DNA of 64,000 nucleotides from Actinomadura atramentaria DSM 43919. GTDB taxonomy: Bacteria > Actinomycetota > Actinomycetes > Streptosporangiales > Streptosporangiaceae. This document shows, piece by piece, positions 1 through 8,730 of the stretch (positions are counted from its first letter, which is position 1; every line of letters starts with the position of its first letter). Under the pieces are notes generated by a model. That model did not search any database and was not told the origin of the DNA. It saw only the letters and a program-made list of their open reading frames with translations. Made by a program: the position numbers and the translations under genes. The stretch is taken from assembly GCF_000381885.1 (NCBI RefSeq), contig NZ_KB907215.1:178454-242453 (forward strand), given 5' to 3'.

Positions 1-1348
1 CGCGGACGTGCGCGGGCAGCGACCGGTACATGAGCACGAGTCCGTTGCCGGTGGCCTCGCACGCGTCGATGAGCCGGTCCAGGACGTCGCCGCGCAGCTT
101 CTCCGCCCCGCACAGGAACAGCGTGTGCTGCCATCGCCCACCGGGCGGCGACTCGCGGATGCGGTGGGTGAGCGCGGTCGTGACGTACGTGCCGAGGACG
201 CGGTTGGTGAGGACGCCCGCCCGCCGGTCCATCGACACCACGTGCAGCCGCGACGGCGGCAGCACGACGGGTTCCGCGCCGATCCCCTCCAGCTTGCGGA
301 GCTGCGCCTCCAGCGCCCACGCGTGCCGGACGACGATCCGCCCGATGGCGTCCCGGCCGAACAGCGTCTCGACGCGCGCCAACTGCTCCTCGGTGAGCAG
401 GCCCCGGCGCAGGTCGTCGCGCGGGTCCCCGACCTGGGCGAGGACGCGGAGCGCGGCGGTGATGCGCGGCAGCGTCGCGTCCGCGCCGAGGACCTCGATG
501 ACGCGTTCCAGGATCGAGTTGTCGAACGACAGGTCGCGGGTGCTCGACTGCTCCTCGCCCGCGCCGACGACGAGCGACAGCACGTCCGCGAGCGCCTCCG
601 GCCCGAGGCCGCGCGTCACGTCGAGGCGGGGCAGGTCGGCGGGCAGCACCCAGACGAGCGGGTCGTCGCCCCGGTCGGCGGCGAGCCGCAGCAGGTCGTG
701 GGCGACGGCTCCCTCCGACAGGTCGATGACGGTGACGCGCGCGCCGACGGCGAGCCGCGCCGCGCCCATCGTCGTGACGAACGCCGACCAGCCCGCGAGC
801 GTGCCGCCGACGACGTCCACCCGGTCCACGCCGGGCGGGACGGCGACCGGGTACCACTCGCGCTGCTCCTCGTAGGCGAGGCGGCGGCGCTCCCAGGCGC
901 GGCGGGCGTCGGCGTGGGCGCGGTCGGCCTCGCGTCCGGCGCGCTCGTGCTCGCGGCGCAGCTCCTCCTGCGCGGCGCGCTCGGCGGCGATCCGGGCGCG
1001 GACGAGCTGCTCGTCACGCCACAGCGCCGACCCGGTGATGCCGAGGACGACGACGCACGCGAGCAGCCCGACGAGCGCGAACGCCCACGGCAGCACCCCG
1101 GCGACGGCGCAGACGAGGAACAGCAGGACGAACCCGCACGCCCCGGCGGCGGCGGTGCGCAGCGGCCGGCCCGCGAACTGCGCGCCCGCCGGGCGCGCGG
1201 GCGGCGGCGCGGCGGCCGGGGCGGCGCGCCGGGGCGCGGCGGGCGGCGGCCCGGGGTCGGGGTGGACCTGCGCGTAGCGCCAGCCCACGTAGACGCGGTC
1301 GGGCTGGACGAAACGCGACCCCGCCGACCCGCCTGCCATGTCCGTCAC
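1..1348 (-). CDS. Conserved membrane protein with degenerate P-loop-like C-terminal domain (3' end cut by window edge)
   Basis: Reading leftwards this frame stays open to the window edge, so the C-terminus is missing. I chose GTG at 1348 because AGGGG lies 9 nt upstream; an ATG three codons later is the alternative. The visible 449 residues show a proline/alanine-rich cytosolic head, two adjacent membrane segments (about residues 62-105), a charged coiled-coil stretch rich in Arg/Glu (about 110-155), then an alpha/beta domain. That domain starts with VVGGTLAGWS, which sits where a Walker A loop would be but lacks the GK[ST] lysine. The two-TM-then-cytosolic layout recalls EccE, but I see no EccE-specific motif. 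Function unknown; possibly a VirB4/FtsK-like relic. Neighbours are glycosyltransferases on the same strand. Confidence 0.7.
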   Translation of the reverse strand, partial: MTDMAGGSAGSRFVQPDRVYVGWRYAQVHPDPGPPPAAPRRAAPAAAPPPARPAGAQFAGRPLRTAAAGACGFVLLFLVCAVAGVLPWAFALVGLLACVVVLGITGSALWRDEQLVRARIAAERAAQEELRREHERAGREADRAHADARRAWERRRLAYEEQREWYPVAVPPGVDRVDVVGGTLAGWSAFVTTMGAARLAVGARVTVIDLSEGAVAHDLLRLAADRGDDPLVWVLPADLPRLDVTRGLGPEALADVLSLVVGAGEEQSSTRDLSFDNSILERVIEVLGADATLPRITAALRVLAQVGDPRDDLRRGLLTEEQLARVETLFGRDAIGRIVVRHAWALEAQLRKLEGIGAEPVVLPPSRLHVVSMDRRAGVLTNRVLGTYVTTALTHRIRESPPGGRWQHTLFLCGAEKLRGDVLDRLIDACEATGNGLVLMYRSLPAHVR

Positions 1349-1552
1349 GTCGTGAGACCCCTGGGTGGTGCGGGATGCTGAGGGAACGGATACCGGTGTC
1401 CTATACCGCACAGGGTAAGGACGTCCACGGGGTGCCGTGCGCGGTTCGCCGGAATGCGTCCGCATGCGCCGGGTCTCGTCCGTCAATTCGGTCACCGAGT
1501 TCACCTGCGGCAAAGATCGGACACGCCCGGTTTCAAGGTTGGCCGGATGCGG

Positions 1553-3697
1553 TCACGCGCCGCGCACGAGTTCCTCCCACGCGGCGCACACCTCGGGCAG
1601 CCCGCGCGCGTCGCGGGCCTGCGCCGCGCCGATGCGCCGCTCCTGCTCCCACCGGCCGCCGTTGACGATGACCTCGATCGCGTCGGCCATCTCGCCCGCG
1701 TCGCGGTGGATCCAGCGCCGGTCGTAGACGGTGTCGGCGCCCGGCCGGTCCCGCACGACGGCCACCGCGCCGGACGCCATGCCGGCGAGGGGCGCGGCGC
1801 GGACGTCCTCGGCGTCGGCGGTGGACAGCACGAACCCGACGCGGCGCAGCCAGACGGCGGTGTCGCGGCCGGGCTCGTCGAACACGACGCCGTCCGCGAG
1901 CGACGGCGACGCGGCCAGGCGGCGGAACAGCAGCTCGTAGTGCGCGCGCTCGTCCGGCCGCGCCCAGACGCGCGGGTCCTCCCAGGGCAGCCGCGTCCGC
2001 ACGAACAGGGTGTAGCGCGGGTCGCGGCGGCGCAGTTCCTCGACGACGTCCGCGGCGAGATCGAGGCGCTCGCCGGACGGGATCGCGCCGATCAGGCCCA
2101 GGTGGTACTCCGCGCCGGGCAGTTTGGGCCGGTCGAGGTCGGCGGCGTCCACCGCCTCCGGGATGACGACGGTCCGCGCGGCGGGCCAGCCGGTGGCCGC
2201 GGCGCGAGCGGCGTGGTGCGGGCCTGGGACGACGACGCGGTCCGCAGCTACGACGTCGCCGCCGGGCTCGAGCCGGCGCGGCCGGACGATGATCCGCTGC
2301 CGCGCTCGCCGCCGCCGCGCGTACCAGGCGGCGGTCGGGCCGGACCGCTCGCAGACGACGACGTCGGCCCACGCGACGAGATCCGCGCTGCGCTGCTCGT
2401 CGTGCGCGGTCGGGCTCGGCCAGCGGTCGACGCGGACCTCCACGCCCGGCAGCGCCGCCAGGTGGCGCAGCACCGGCGCGAACGCCGCCAGGTCATGCCC
2501 GGCGACGACGAGCCGGAGCGCCCGCGCGGACTGCGGGACGGTCGGCACCGGGAACGCCTTCGCGAGCGCCGTGCGCAGCCGGTCGGCGGCCCGGTCGAGG
2601 CCGAAGTCGGCGGCGGCCGCGCGGCAGCGGGCGGCGGCGAGCGCGTAAACGGCGGGTTCGCGGGCTGCGCGGCGCAGCGCCGACACGGCGTCGTCCTCGG
2701 TGGCGGCGAACAGCGGGTAGTCGGCGCCGAGCAGCGCCTCGTGCGCCGGGGTCCGGTTGAGCAGGACGGGCAGGCCGAGCGCGCCGAACTCCGGCAGCGT
2801 GGCGGACGGCTCGGGGTCGGCGGCCCGGTCCGGCGCGCGCCACGCCAGCCCGACGTCGGCGTCCGCCGCGAGCGTCAGCGCGGCGTCGCGGGCGTGGCCG
2901 CCGTACCGGACGACGCCGGACGCGTGGTCGAGGGCGCGGCGGACCCGGTCGGCGAGTTCGGCGTCGTCGTCCTCGAACGCGTCGCCGACCAGGTGGAGTT
3001 CGGCGGGGACGTCCTCGGCGGCGAGCCGCGCGGGTAGCCGCGCCATCTCCGGGACGTTACGGCCCGCCGCGAGCCGTCCCGTGTGGACGAGCCGCAGCGG
3101 GGAGAGCGCGACGGTGCGCGGCGGCGCGTCCGGCACGGGCGGCACGGCTGTGGGCGGCAGCAGGACGGTCTTCCCGCAGGCGTCGGGAACCGCCTGCTCC
3201 AGCAGGCAGCGCGCGTCCTCCGACGGGCACAGCAGCACGGGCGCGGCGCGCGCGATCCGCCGCAGCTCGCCCTGAACGCGCGGCGTGAACCCGTCCAGGT
3301 TCCACGGGAGGTCCGCCAGGTACGGCCAGAGCCGTCCGCGCAGCGCACCGTCGTCGGCGAGCGCCGCCGCGACGGCCCGGCCGCGCACGAGCAGGAGGTC
3401 GTGCGGATGGTCGCCGTCGATGCGCGCGAGGACGCGGTGCGCCGCCGCGACGGTCAGCGGCGCGTCGCCCTCGACCAGGCCCTCGGCGTGCGGGTGCCGG
3501 ACCGTGACGCCGTCGAGCGCGGTGAGCGCGTCCACGAGCCGCCCGGTGCGCGCGGGCGCGGCGAGGACGAGCGTCACGTGGCAGTCCGCCGCGTGCAGCG
3601 CCCGGACGGCGGTCTCCGCCCAGGCGGACGCGCCGCCGGTCCGGTCGAGCGGCGCGGCGGCGTGGACGAGCGCCCGGCGGGGCCGCGCCGCCCTCAC
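1553..3697 (-). CDS. Large glycosyltransferase with two tandem GT-B-like halves
   Basis: The GTG start at 3697 overlaps the TGA of the upstream gene by four bases (GTGA), so the two are translationally coupled. The frame is open further upstream, but that part is antisense-type shadow of the neighbour. The 714-residue product has an N-terminal Rossmann half (about 1-380) opening with LVHAAAPLDRTGGASAWAE and containing a GT4-like stretch (RLVHTGRLAAGRNVPEM). A second half from about residue 392 (LRLVVAGHDLAAFAPVL) ends in a nucleotide-sugar-binding-like segment (AGMASGAVAVV). Two GT-B modules in one chain suggest a processive or bifunctional envelope-polysaccharide transferase. Donor and acceptor cannot be read from sequence. 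Confidence 0.8.
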   Translation of the reverse strand: MRAARPRRALVHAAAPLDRTGGASAWAETAVRALHAADCHVTLVLAAPARTGRLVDALTALDGVTVRHPHAEGLVEGDAPLTVAAAHRVLARIDGDHPHDLLLVRGRAVAAALADDGALRGRLWPYLADLPWNLDGFTPRVQGELRRIARAAPVLLCPSEDARCLLEQAVPDACGKTVLLPPTAVPPVPDAPPRTVALSPLRLVHTGRLAAGRNVPEMARLPARLAAEDVPAELHLVGDAFEDDDAELADRVRRALDHASGVVRYGGHARDAALTLAADADVGLAWRAPDRAADPEPSATLPEFGALGLPVLLNRTPAHEALLGADYPLFAATEDDAVSALRRAAREPAVYALAAARCRAAAADFGLDRAADRLRTALAKAFPVPTVPQSARALRLVVAGHDLAAFAPVLRHLAALPGVEVRVDRWPSPTAHDEQRSADLVAWADVVVCERSGPTAAWYARRRRARQRIIVRPRRLEPGGDVVAADRVVVPGPHHAARAAATGWPAARTVVIPEAVDAADLDRPKLPGAEYHLGLIGAIPSGERLDLAADVVEELRRRDPRYTLFVRTRLPWEDPRVWARPDERAHYELLFRRLAASPSLADGVVFDEPGRDTAVWLRRVGFVLSTADAEDVRAAPLAGMASGAVAVVRDRPGADTVYDRRWIHRDAGEMADAIEVIVNGGRWEQERRIGAAQARDARGLPEVCAAWEELVRGA

Positions 3698-4422
3698 CGG
3701 GCGCTCCTCGCGAGGGCGTCGAGATCTGCGGGGCCGACCGGCGCATCGGCGGGGCCGTCCACGACCGAGTCCCAGCCGAGCGCGGCCAGGCCGGGCGCGG
3801 TGGGCGCGTTCCGCCACAGCACGAGGGGCCGCCGCAGCGTCCGCGCCGCGTCGCGCACGGCGCGCAGCGCGCGCTGCCGGTCCAGGGCGGCCGGTTCTCC
3901 GAGGTAGGCCCACGGGTGTCCGGCGGCGCACGCCGCCGCCTCGAAGACCACGAGGTCGGGGTCCGTCTGGTCGACGGCGACGGCCGCGTCGAACGGCCGC
4001 AGCGCGACCAGGTGGGCGTGGTCGGCGAGCGCGGCGCGCGTCGCGGCGGTCAGCGCGCCCGCGACGACCGGCCGCCCGGTCGGCCGCAGCGACGCGCCGA
4101 ACAGCAGCCGCTCGTCCGCGCCGACCTCGGTGCGATCGACGGGCCGGTCGGCCGAGCCGCCACCGGGCGGAACGCGCGGCGCGGCGGCGGCCGGGCCGCG
4201 CGTGCGCGCCATCCGGTACAGATCCCTCGGCAGGGCGATCAGCCCGGCCCCCGGCCGCCGCGCCGCAGCGGCAAGGCGCCGCCCCACGGCGAGCGACGTG
4301 GACGCCTCCAACGCGTCGAGCCGCGCCTCGGTGGCCCGCAACCGCCGTTCTCGTTCCCGCAGCTCCCGCTCACGGGCCCGCAACCGAGCCCGCAGCCGCA
4401 GGACCTCGTCCTCCGCCGTCAC
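3694..4422 (-). CDS. Coiled-coil protein coupled to glycosyltransferase, function unknown
   Basis: Start is GTG 4422 with GGGAG seven bases upstream. The 242-aa product begins with an almost uninterrupted Arg/Glu/Leu coiled coil (about residues 5-45: LRLRARLRARERELRERER) followed by a short basic segment and an alpha/beta C-terminal region without a recognisable active-site motif. Its stop overlaps the start of the downstream glycosyltransferase, so both are probably made together. Short coiled-coil heads of this kind are common on actinobacterial sugar-transfer proteins, so a partner or truncated transferase is a reasonable inference, not a demonstrated one. Confidence 0.65.
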   Translation of the reverse strand: MTAEDEVLRLRARLRARERELRERERRLRATEARLDALEASTSLAVGRRLAAAARRPGAGLIALPRDLYRMARTRGPAAAAPRVPPGGGSADRPVDRTEVGADERLLFGASLRPTGRPVVAGALTAATRAALADHAHLVALRPFDAAVAVDQTDPDLVVFEAAACAAGHPWAYLGEPAALDRQRALRAVRDAARTLRRPLVLWRNAPTAPGLAALGWDSVVDGPADAPVGPADLDALARSAR

Positions 4423-4738
4423 GCCGCCGCTCCCAACACGGCGTCATCGGAGCCGATGCCGTCCCGCCGGAAGTCGTCCGCGGGCTCGCGGCGGGTGACG
4501 GGCAGGTGAATTCTCGGCGACGCGCAAGGACGTCCCCGGGTGCGCGAGACGCGGTGCGGCAACCGTCCCGTCACCGCTCTGTCGCCGCCCCGCCGCGGAG
4601 GCGTCGCCCCTCGTTCACCCTGGCGCGTTCCGGCGGCGCGCGGACCCGGATCGGCGCCCGCGACCGCGCGGCGCCCTCCCCCCGGCGACGGGACGGACGT
4701 CGGCATCGTGCCTCCGGTGTCTGGTGTACTGAGGGCCT
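4423..4738. promoter_or_regulatory. Divergent intergenic region between glycosyltransferase genes
   Basis: About 316 bases separate the leftward coiled-coil gene from the rightward glycosyltransferase, so promoters for both must lie here. I see no clear sigma-70 -35/-10 pair and no strong inverted repeat. A 95-codon leftward frame crosses it but is Arg/Pro-rich and shadow-like. Confidence 0.45.
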
Positions 4739-6442
4739 ATGTCCTGGGCAAAGGCGGTTCTGCTCGCCCCGCAGGTGGCCGTGCGGCACGCCCGCACGGA
4801 GCCGGCGCGGACGCCGCTCCTCGCGCTGCGCGTCCTGCCGGCACCGGTTCGACGGATGATGCGCGGAATGCTACTGCGTGCCGGACCTGTCCCGAGTGCG
4901 TACGGCCGGTGGGACGAGGGCCGCCGCGACGACGCGCTCACGACGGTCGCCCGCGCCGCCGCCGGGGCGCGGCCCCGCCGGATGCGGCGGCTCGCCGCGT
5001 TCACCGTCGCCGTGGAGCGGCCCGACGCCGCCCGTCCGCTGCTCGAACGGCTGCCCGCGCCCGACCGCGCCCGGCTCGACGCGCTCCTCGCCGCCAAGGA
5101 AGGTCGGCTGCGCGCCGCCGTCGCCGCGGCCGAGACCGGCGCGCCCACCCGGCTCCGCCGCGACCTGCGCGGCCGCCTGGACGCCCTGACCTGGACGCCG
5201 CCCGCCGCACCGCGCCGCGCGCCGGACCGTGGCACGCCCGGCCGGGTCCTGCACATCGTCACCAACGCGCTGCCGACGACCAACGCCGGATACACCGTGC
5301 GCACCCACCGCCTCGCGACGGCCCAGCGCGCGGCGGGGCTGGACCCGCACGTCGTGACGCGGCTCGGCTTCCCCGTCGCGCAGGGCGCCCGCGACCCGCG
5401 CCCGCTCGTGGCGGTGGACGACGTCCCGTACCACCGGCTGATCCCGTGGCGGCTGCCGCCCGCCGGACGCGCCGCGCTCGACGCCAACATCGACGCGGCG
5501 TCCGCGCTGGTGGAACACCTGCGGCCCGCTGTCCTGCACGCCGCGAGCAACCACGTCAACGCGCAGATCGCGCTCGCCCTGCGCGCCCGGCACGGCATCC
5601 CGGTCGTGTACGAGGTGCGCGGCTTCCTGGAGGAGTCCTGGCTGTCGCGGGACGCCTCCCGCGACCCCGACCGCGACTTCTACCGGCTCAGCCGCGACCT
5701 GGAGACGGCGTGCATGGCCGCCGCCGACCTGGTCGTGACGCTCGGCGCGGCGATGCGCGACGAGATCACCGCGCGCGGCGTCCCCGCCGACCGGGTCGTC
5801 GTCATCCCCAACGGCGTGGACGAGGCGTTCCTGCGGCCACTGCCGGACGGCTCCGCTCGCCGCGCCGCACTCGGCATCGCGCCGGACGAGGCCGTCGTCG
5901 GCACCACCACGAGCTTCTACGGCTACGAGGGCCTGGACGTCCTCCTGGACGCGGCCGCCCTGCTGCGCGACGCGGGCCGTCCCGTGCGGTTGCTGCTCGT
6001 CGGGGACGGGCCCGAGCGCGCCGCACTGGAACGCCGCGCCGCCGACCTCGGACTCGACGCGGTCTTCCCCGGCCGCGTCCCCGCCGACGACGTCCGCGAG
6101 TACCACGCGGTCCTCGACGTGTTCGCCGTCCCGCGCCGCGACGAGCGCGTGTGCCGCCTGGTGACGCCGCTGAAACCGCTTGAGGCGATGGCCGGCGGCG
6201 TCCCGGTCGTCGCCAGCGACCTGCCCGCCCTGCGCGAGGTCGTCGCCCCCGGCGAACGCGGAACGCTCGCCCCGCCGAACGACCCGGCGACCCTGGCCAC
6301 CGCCCTGCGCACGGCCCTGGACGACCCGGACACCGCACGCCTGCGCAAAGAGGCCCGCGCCTGGGTCCGCACGGACCGGACGTGGTCGGCGGGCGTCGCC
6401 CGCATCCGTGAGGCGTACGAGTCCCTCGGCGTCCCCTGCTGA
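4739..6442 (+). CDS. GT4-family glycosyltransferase with N-terminal helical extension
   Basis: ATG 4739 is preceded by GAGGG only three bases away, a tight spacing; the next ATG is 40 codons on and would lose conserved-looking sequence, so I keep this start. The 567-aa product has an alanine/arginine-rich helical extension (about 1-160), then a complete GT-B fold: an N-lobe opening with RVLHIVTNALPTTNAGYT (about 173), a linker IPNGVDEAF, and a C-lobe with the donor-binding PLEAMAGGVPVVASD near residue 481, typical of GT4 retaining transferases. Probably cytosolic and acting on a cell-envelope glycan. It is divergent from the other two sugar-transfer genes. Confidence 0.85.
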   Translation: MSWAKAVLLAPQVAVRHARTEPARTPLLALRVLPAPVRRMMRGMLLRAGPVPSAYGRWDEGRRDDALTTVARAAAGARPRRMRRLAAFTVAVERPDAARPLLERLPAPDRARLDALLAAKEGRLRAAVAAAETGAPTRLRRDLRGRLDALTWTPPAAPRRAPDRGTPGRVLHIVTNALPTTNAGYTVRTHRLATAQRAAGLDPHVVTRLGFPVAQGARDPRPLVAVDDVPYHRLIPWRLPPAGRAALDANIDAASALVEHLRPAVLHAASNHVNAQIALALRARHGIPVVYEVRGFLEESWLSRDASRDPDRDFYRLSRDLETACMAAADLVVTLGAAMRDEITARGVPADRVVVIPNGVDEAFLRPLPDGSARRAALGIAPDEAVVGTTTSFYGYEGLDVLLDAAALLRDAGRPVRLLLVGDGPERAALERRAADLGLDAVFPGRVPADDVREYHAVLDVFAVPRRDERVCRLVTPLKPLEAMAGGVPVVASDLPALREVVAPGERGTLAPPNDPATLATALRTALDDPDTARLRKEARAWVRTDRTWSAGVARIREAYESLGVPC

Positions 6443-6501
6443 AGCGCACAGGCGAGACGACCGTCTGTCCCTGCCGCACTACGGATTCCGCCCGCCACGC
6501 G

Positions 6502-7230
6502 TCACCAGGGATAGACGCCACCGTTCTCATCGCAGAACACGCCGGTCCGCGTCTCCTCAAGAGCGGCGCGGGCGATCCGAGCACCGCCCTCGGCGGCGCT
6601 GTCACGGCCCCGATGGTGGTTGAGGTCCGTCGCGCAGAAGCCCGGCGACAGCGCGTTCACGCGGATGCCCTCGCCGCGCAGCTCGTCCGCGAAGATCAGC
6701 GTGACGGCGTTCAACGCGGCCTTGGACGAGTTGTAGCCGATCAGATGCGCGTAGGGGCGCAGTTCCTCGTCCGGCGCGCTGAGGAACGAGATCGCCCCGA
6801 GTCCGCTCGTGACGTTCCCGATGACAGCCTCCCGTCCACGGCGCAGCAGCGGCAGCATCGCGTTCGTCACCGTGACGACGCCGAACACGTTGGTCTCGTA
6901 GATCGCACGCAGATCGTCGAGGGACTGCGCGGTCGGCGGGCTCGGGTGCGGCCGGGTGATCCCGGCGTTGTTGATCAGAATGTCGAGGCGGCCGTGCTCA
7001 ACCTCGATCAACCGCGCGGCGGCCTCGGCGGAACCGGGGTCCGTGACGTCGAGCCGGACGAACCGAACGTCCAAGCCCTCGCCAGCGAGCGTGTCCGCCG
7101 CCGCCTGGCCCCGCGTCTCATCCCGCGCCCCGAGCAGCACGGTGTGCCCGCGTCGGCCCAGCTCACGGGCCGCCGCGAAGCCGATGCCCTTGTTCGCGCC
7201 GGTGATCAGCACGATCTTGTTCGTCGTCAT
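6502..7230 (-). CDS. Short-chain dehydrogenase/reductase (classical SDR)
   Basis: A 242-aa Rossmann enzyme with the glycine motif TGANKGIG (residues 10-17), NNAG (87-90), catalytic Ser 142 in NVTSG, and the YNSSK pair Tyr166/Lys170. It should therefore be an active NAD(P)H-dependent oxidoreductase; substrate unknown. I take ATG 7230 (AAGG eight bases upstream) over the GTG three codons earlier. It is divergent from an MmyB-like regulator, an arrangement often seen when the regulator controls the oxidoreductase. It converges with the glycosyltransferase across only 59 bases. Confidence 0.9.
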   Translation of the reverse strand: MTTNKIVLITGANKGIGFAAARELGRRGHTVLLGARDETRGQAAADTLAGEGLDVRFVRLDVTDPGSAEAAARLIEVEHGRLDILINNAGITRPHPSPPTAQSLDDLRAIYETNVFGVVTVTNAMLPLLRRGREAVIGNVTSGLGAISFLSAPDEELRPYAHLIGYNSSKAALNAVTLIFADELRGEGIRVNALSPGFCATDLNHHRGRDSAAEGGARIARAALEETRTGVFCDENGGVYPW

Positions 7231-7333
7231 GGCGTCCACCTTCGACGGCGGCGGAACGTCCCGATAGAGACCTTCTGAGCCTGGGATCGGCGGTCCTCTG
7301 TTCGCACCGCACGCCGCGCGGCATCCTGGCCTG

Positions 7334-8203
7334 GTGAACGAGGAGTCGCGGGCGGAACTGGCCGCCTTTCTGCGCCGATGGCGGGCGCGCGTACGTCCGT
7401 CCGACGTCGGCCTGGACGCCGGACCACGGCGGCGCGTTCCCGGGCTGCGCCGCCAGGAGGTCGCGCAGCTCGCCGCGATGTCCGTGGACTACTACACGCG
7501 CCTCGAACAGGGACGCGGGCCGCGCCCGTCCCGCCAGACGCTCACCGCCGTCGCGCGGGCGCTGCGCCTGTCGGACGACGAGCGCTCGTACCTGTTCCAC
7601 CTCACGGGCGAGTTCCCCGGCCCGCCGCCCGGGCCGGTGCGCGACGTGCGGCCCGGCGTCCTGCACCTGCTCGATCGCCTCGACGACACGCCCGCGCTGG
7701 TCTGCGACGCGGTCTACGACGTCCTCGCCTGGAACCCGATGGCCGCGGCGCTGCTCGGCGGTCTCGTCGCGCTGCCGCCGGACGAGCGCAACGTCGTCTG
7801 GCGGTTCTTCACCGACCCCGCCGTCCGCGACCGGCACGACCCGGCCGGCGCCGAGCGGTTCGCCCGCGAGTCCGTCGCGGATCTGCGCGCGGCGGCGGCC
7901 CGGTACCCGTCCGCGCCGCGCGTGCAGGGTCTCGTGCGGCGGCTGCGCGCGAGGAGCGGCGAATTCCGGACGCTGTGGGACGCGGGCGACGTGCGGGTGC
8001 GCCGCTCCACGGCGAAGCGCCTCCGTCACCCCGTGGTCGGCTGGCTCGACCTGGACTGCGAGGCCCTGCACGACCCCGTCCGCGACCAGTGGGTCATCCT
8101 CTACACGGCCGCGCCGGGCACTCCGTCGCACGAGGCGCTGAAATTGCTGAAGGTGGTCGGGACGCAGTCATTGGCTCCCGACGACCGAACGCCGCAGCGA
8201 TAG
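7334..8203 (+). CDS. XRE-type HTH regulator with MmyB-like ligand-binding domain
   Basis: GTG 7334 gives a 289-aa protein. The N-terminus is a helix-turn-helix with LRRQEVAQLA and the recognition-helix signature VDYYTRLEQGRG (to about residue 65). The C-terminus matches the MmyB-like regulator layout (DAVYDVLAWNPMAAALL, later GWLDLDCEAL), a PAS-like domain thought to bind small hydrophobic ligands. These regulators are abundant in Streptomyces and commonly sit divergent to an SDR gene, as here. No Shine-Dalgarno is evident, so the message may be leaderless. Autoregulation and control of the divergent SDR are inferred. Confidence 0.88.
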   Translation: MNEESRAELAAFLRRWRARVRPSDVGLDAGPRRRVPGLRRQEVAQLAAMSVDYYTRLEQGRGPRPSRQTLTAVARALRLSDDERSYLFHLTGEFPGPPPGPVRDVRPGVLHLLDRLDDTPALVCDAVYDVLAWNPMAAALLGGLVALPPDERNVVWRFFTDPAVRDRHDPAGAERFARESVADLRAAAARYPSAPRVQGLVRRLRARSGEFRTLWDAGDVRVRRSTAKRLRHPVVGWLDLDCEALHDPVRDQWVILYTAAPGTPSHEALKLLKVVGTQSLAPDDRTPQR

Positions 8204-8262
8204 CCCTCACGGCGCAACGCGCACGTCTTGGGGACGAGCCCTTTCCTGGGCGTCCGCAGGGG

Positions 8263-8625
8263 TCAGGGCCGCGCGTCGTAGACCTGCCGAGCGTGATCCA
8301 CCTTGTCCATGTTCGAGGAGCCCCATTCGGCGAGGGAGGCGAACAGCGGCGCGAGGCTCCGGCCGAGGTCACTGATCTCGTACTCGACGCGCGGCGGAAC
8401 CTCCGGATGGTACGTCCGCACGACGAGGCCGTCGCGTTCGAGCTGGCGGAGCCGCTGAGTGAGCACCTTCGGCGTGATCACGCCGATGCGCCGCTCCAGC
8501 TCCACGAACCGCTGGCGGCCGAACTCGTGCAGCGCCCACAGGATCGGTGTCGTCCACCGACTGAACACCAGGTCCACGACGGGCGCGATGGGGCAGGCCA
8601 CGGCGGGGTCGTCCGTCTTCTCCAT
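8263..8625 (-). CDS. HxlR-family winged-helix regulator
   Basis: A 120-aa protein of the usual HxlR length. It has the conserved N-terminal cysteine (Cys11 in VACPIAPVVD) that acts as redox or electrophile sensor in characterised HxlR members such as YodB and HypR. The wHTH core reads RFVELERRIGVITPKVLTQR and the wing PPRVEYEISDLGRSL. It is divergent from an NAD(P)-binding oxidoreductase, the classical arrangement in which HxlR represses the oxidoreductase until the cysteine is modified. Confidence 0.9.
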   Translation of the reverse strand: MEKTDDPAVACPIAPVVDLVFSRWTTPILWALHEFGRQRFVELERRIGVITPKVLTQRLRQLERDGLVVRTYHPEVPPRVEYEISDLGRSLAPLFASLAEWGSSNMDKVDHARQVYDARP

Positions 8626-8626
8626 C

Positions 8627-8659
8627 GGATAGCCACTTTCCTCTAGGTACCTACTATCC
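8627..8659. promoter_or_regulatory. Candidate HxlR operator in divergent promoter
   Basis: The 105-base gap holds a perfect palindrome TAGGTACCTA (8644-8653) and a wider inverted repeat GGATAG (8627-8632) / CTATCC (8654-8659). Characterised HxlR operators are short AT-richer palindromes of this general type. TACTAT at 8652-8657 could also serve as a -10 for the rightward gene, so binding would block it. Inferred from position and symmetry only. Confidence 0.45.
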
Positions 8660-8730
8660 CGAGGATGTTAGCTTCGGCGAGCCGTCGCCGCGAGACCCGA
8701 TTCGCGGGACGAATTCCTTGGAGTTCACTG

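Noticed and set aside
8..1381. A 457-codon plus-strand frame at the left edge
   Set aside because: Arg/Asp-rich shadow of the minus-strand membrane protein that runs off the window edge.
4419..4706. A 95-codon leftward frame whose stop overlaps the coiled-coil gene start
   Set aside because: The overlap is suggestive, but the translation is Arg/Pro/Gly-rich without pattern and lies in the divergent promoter region.
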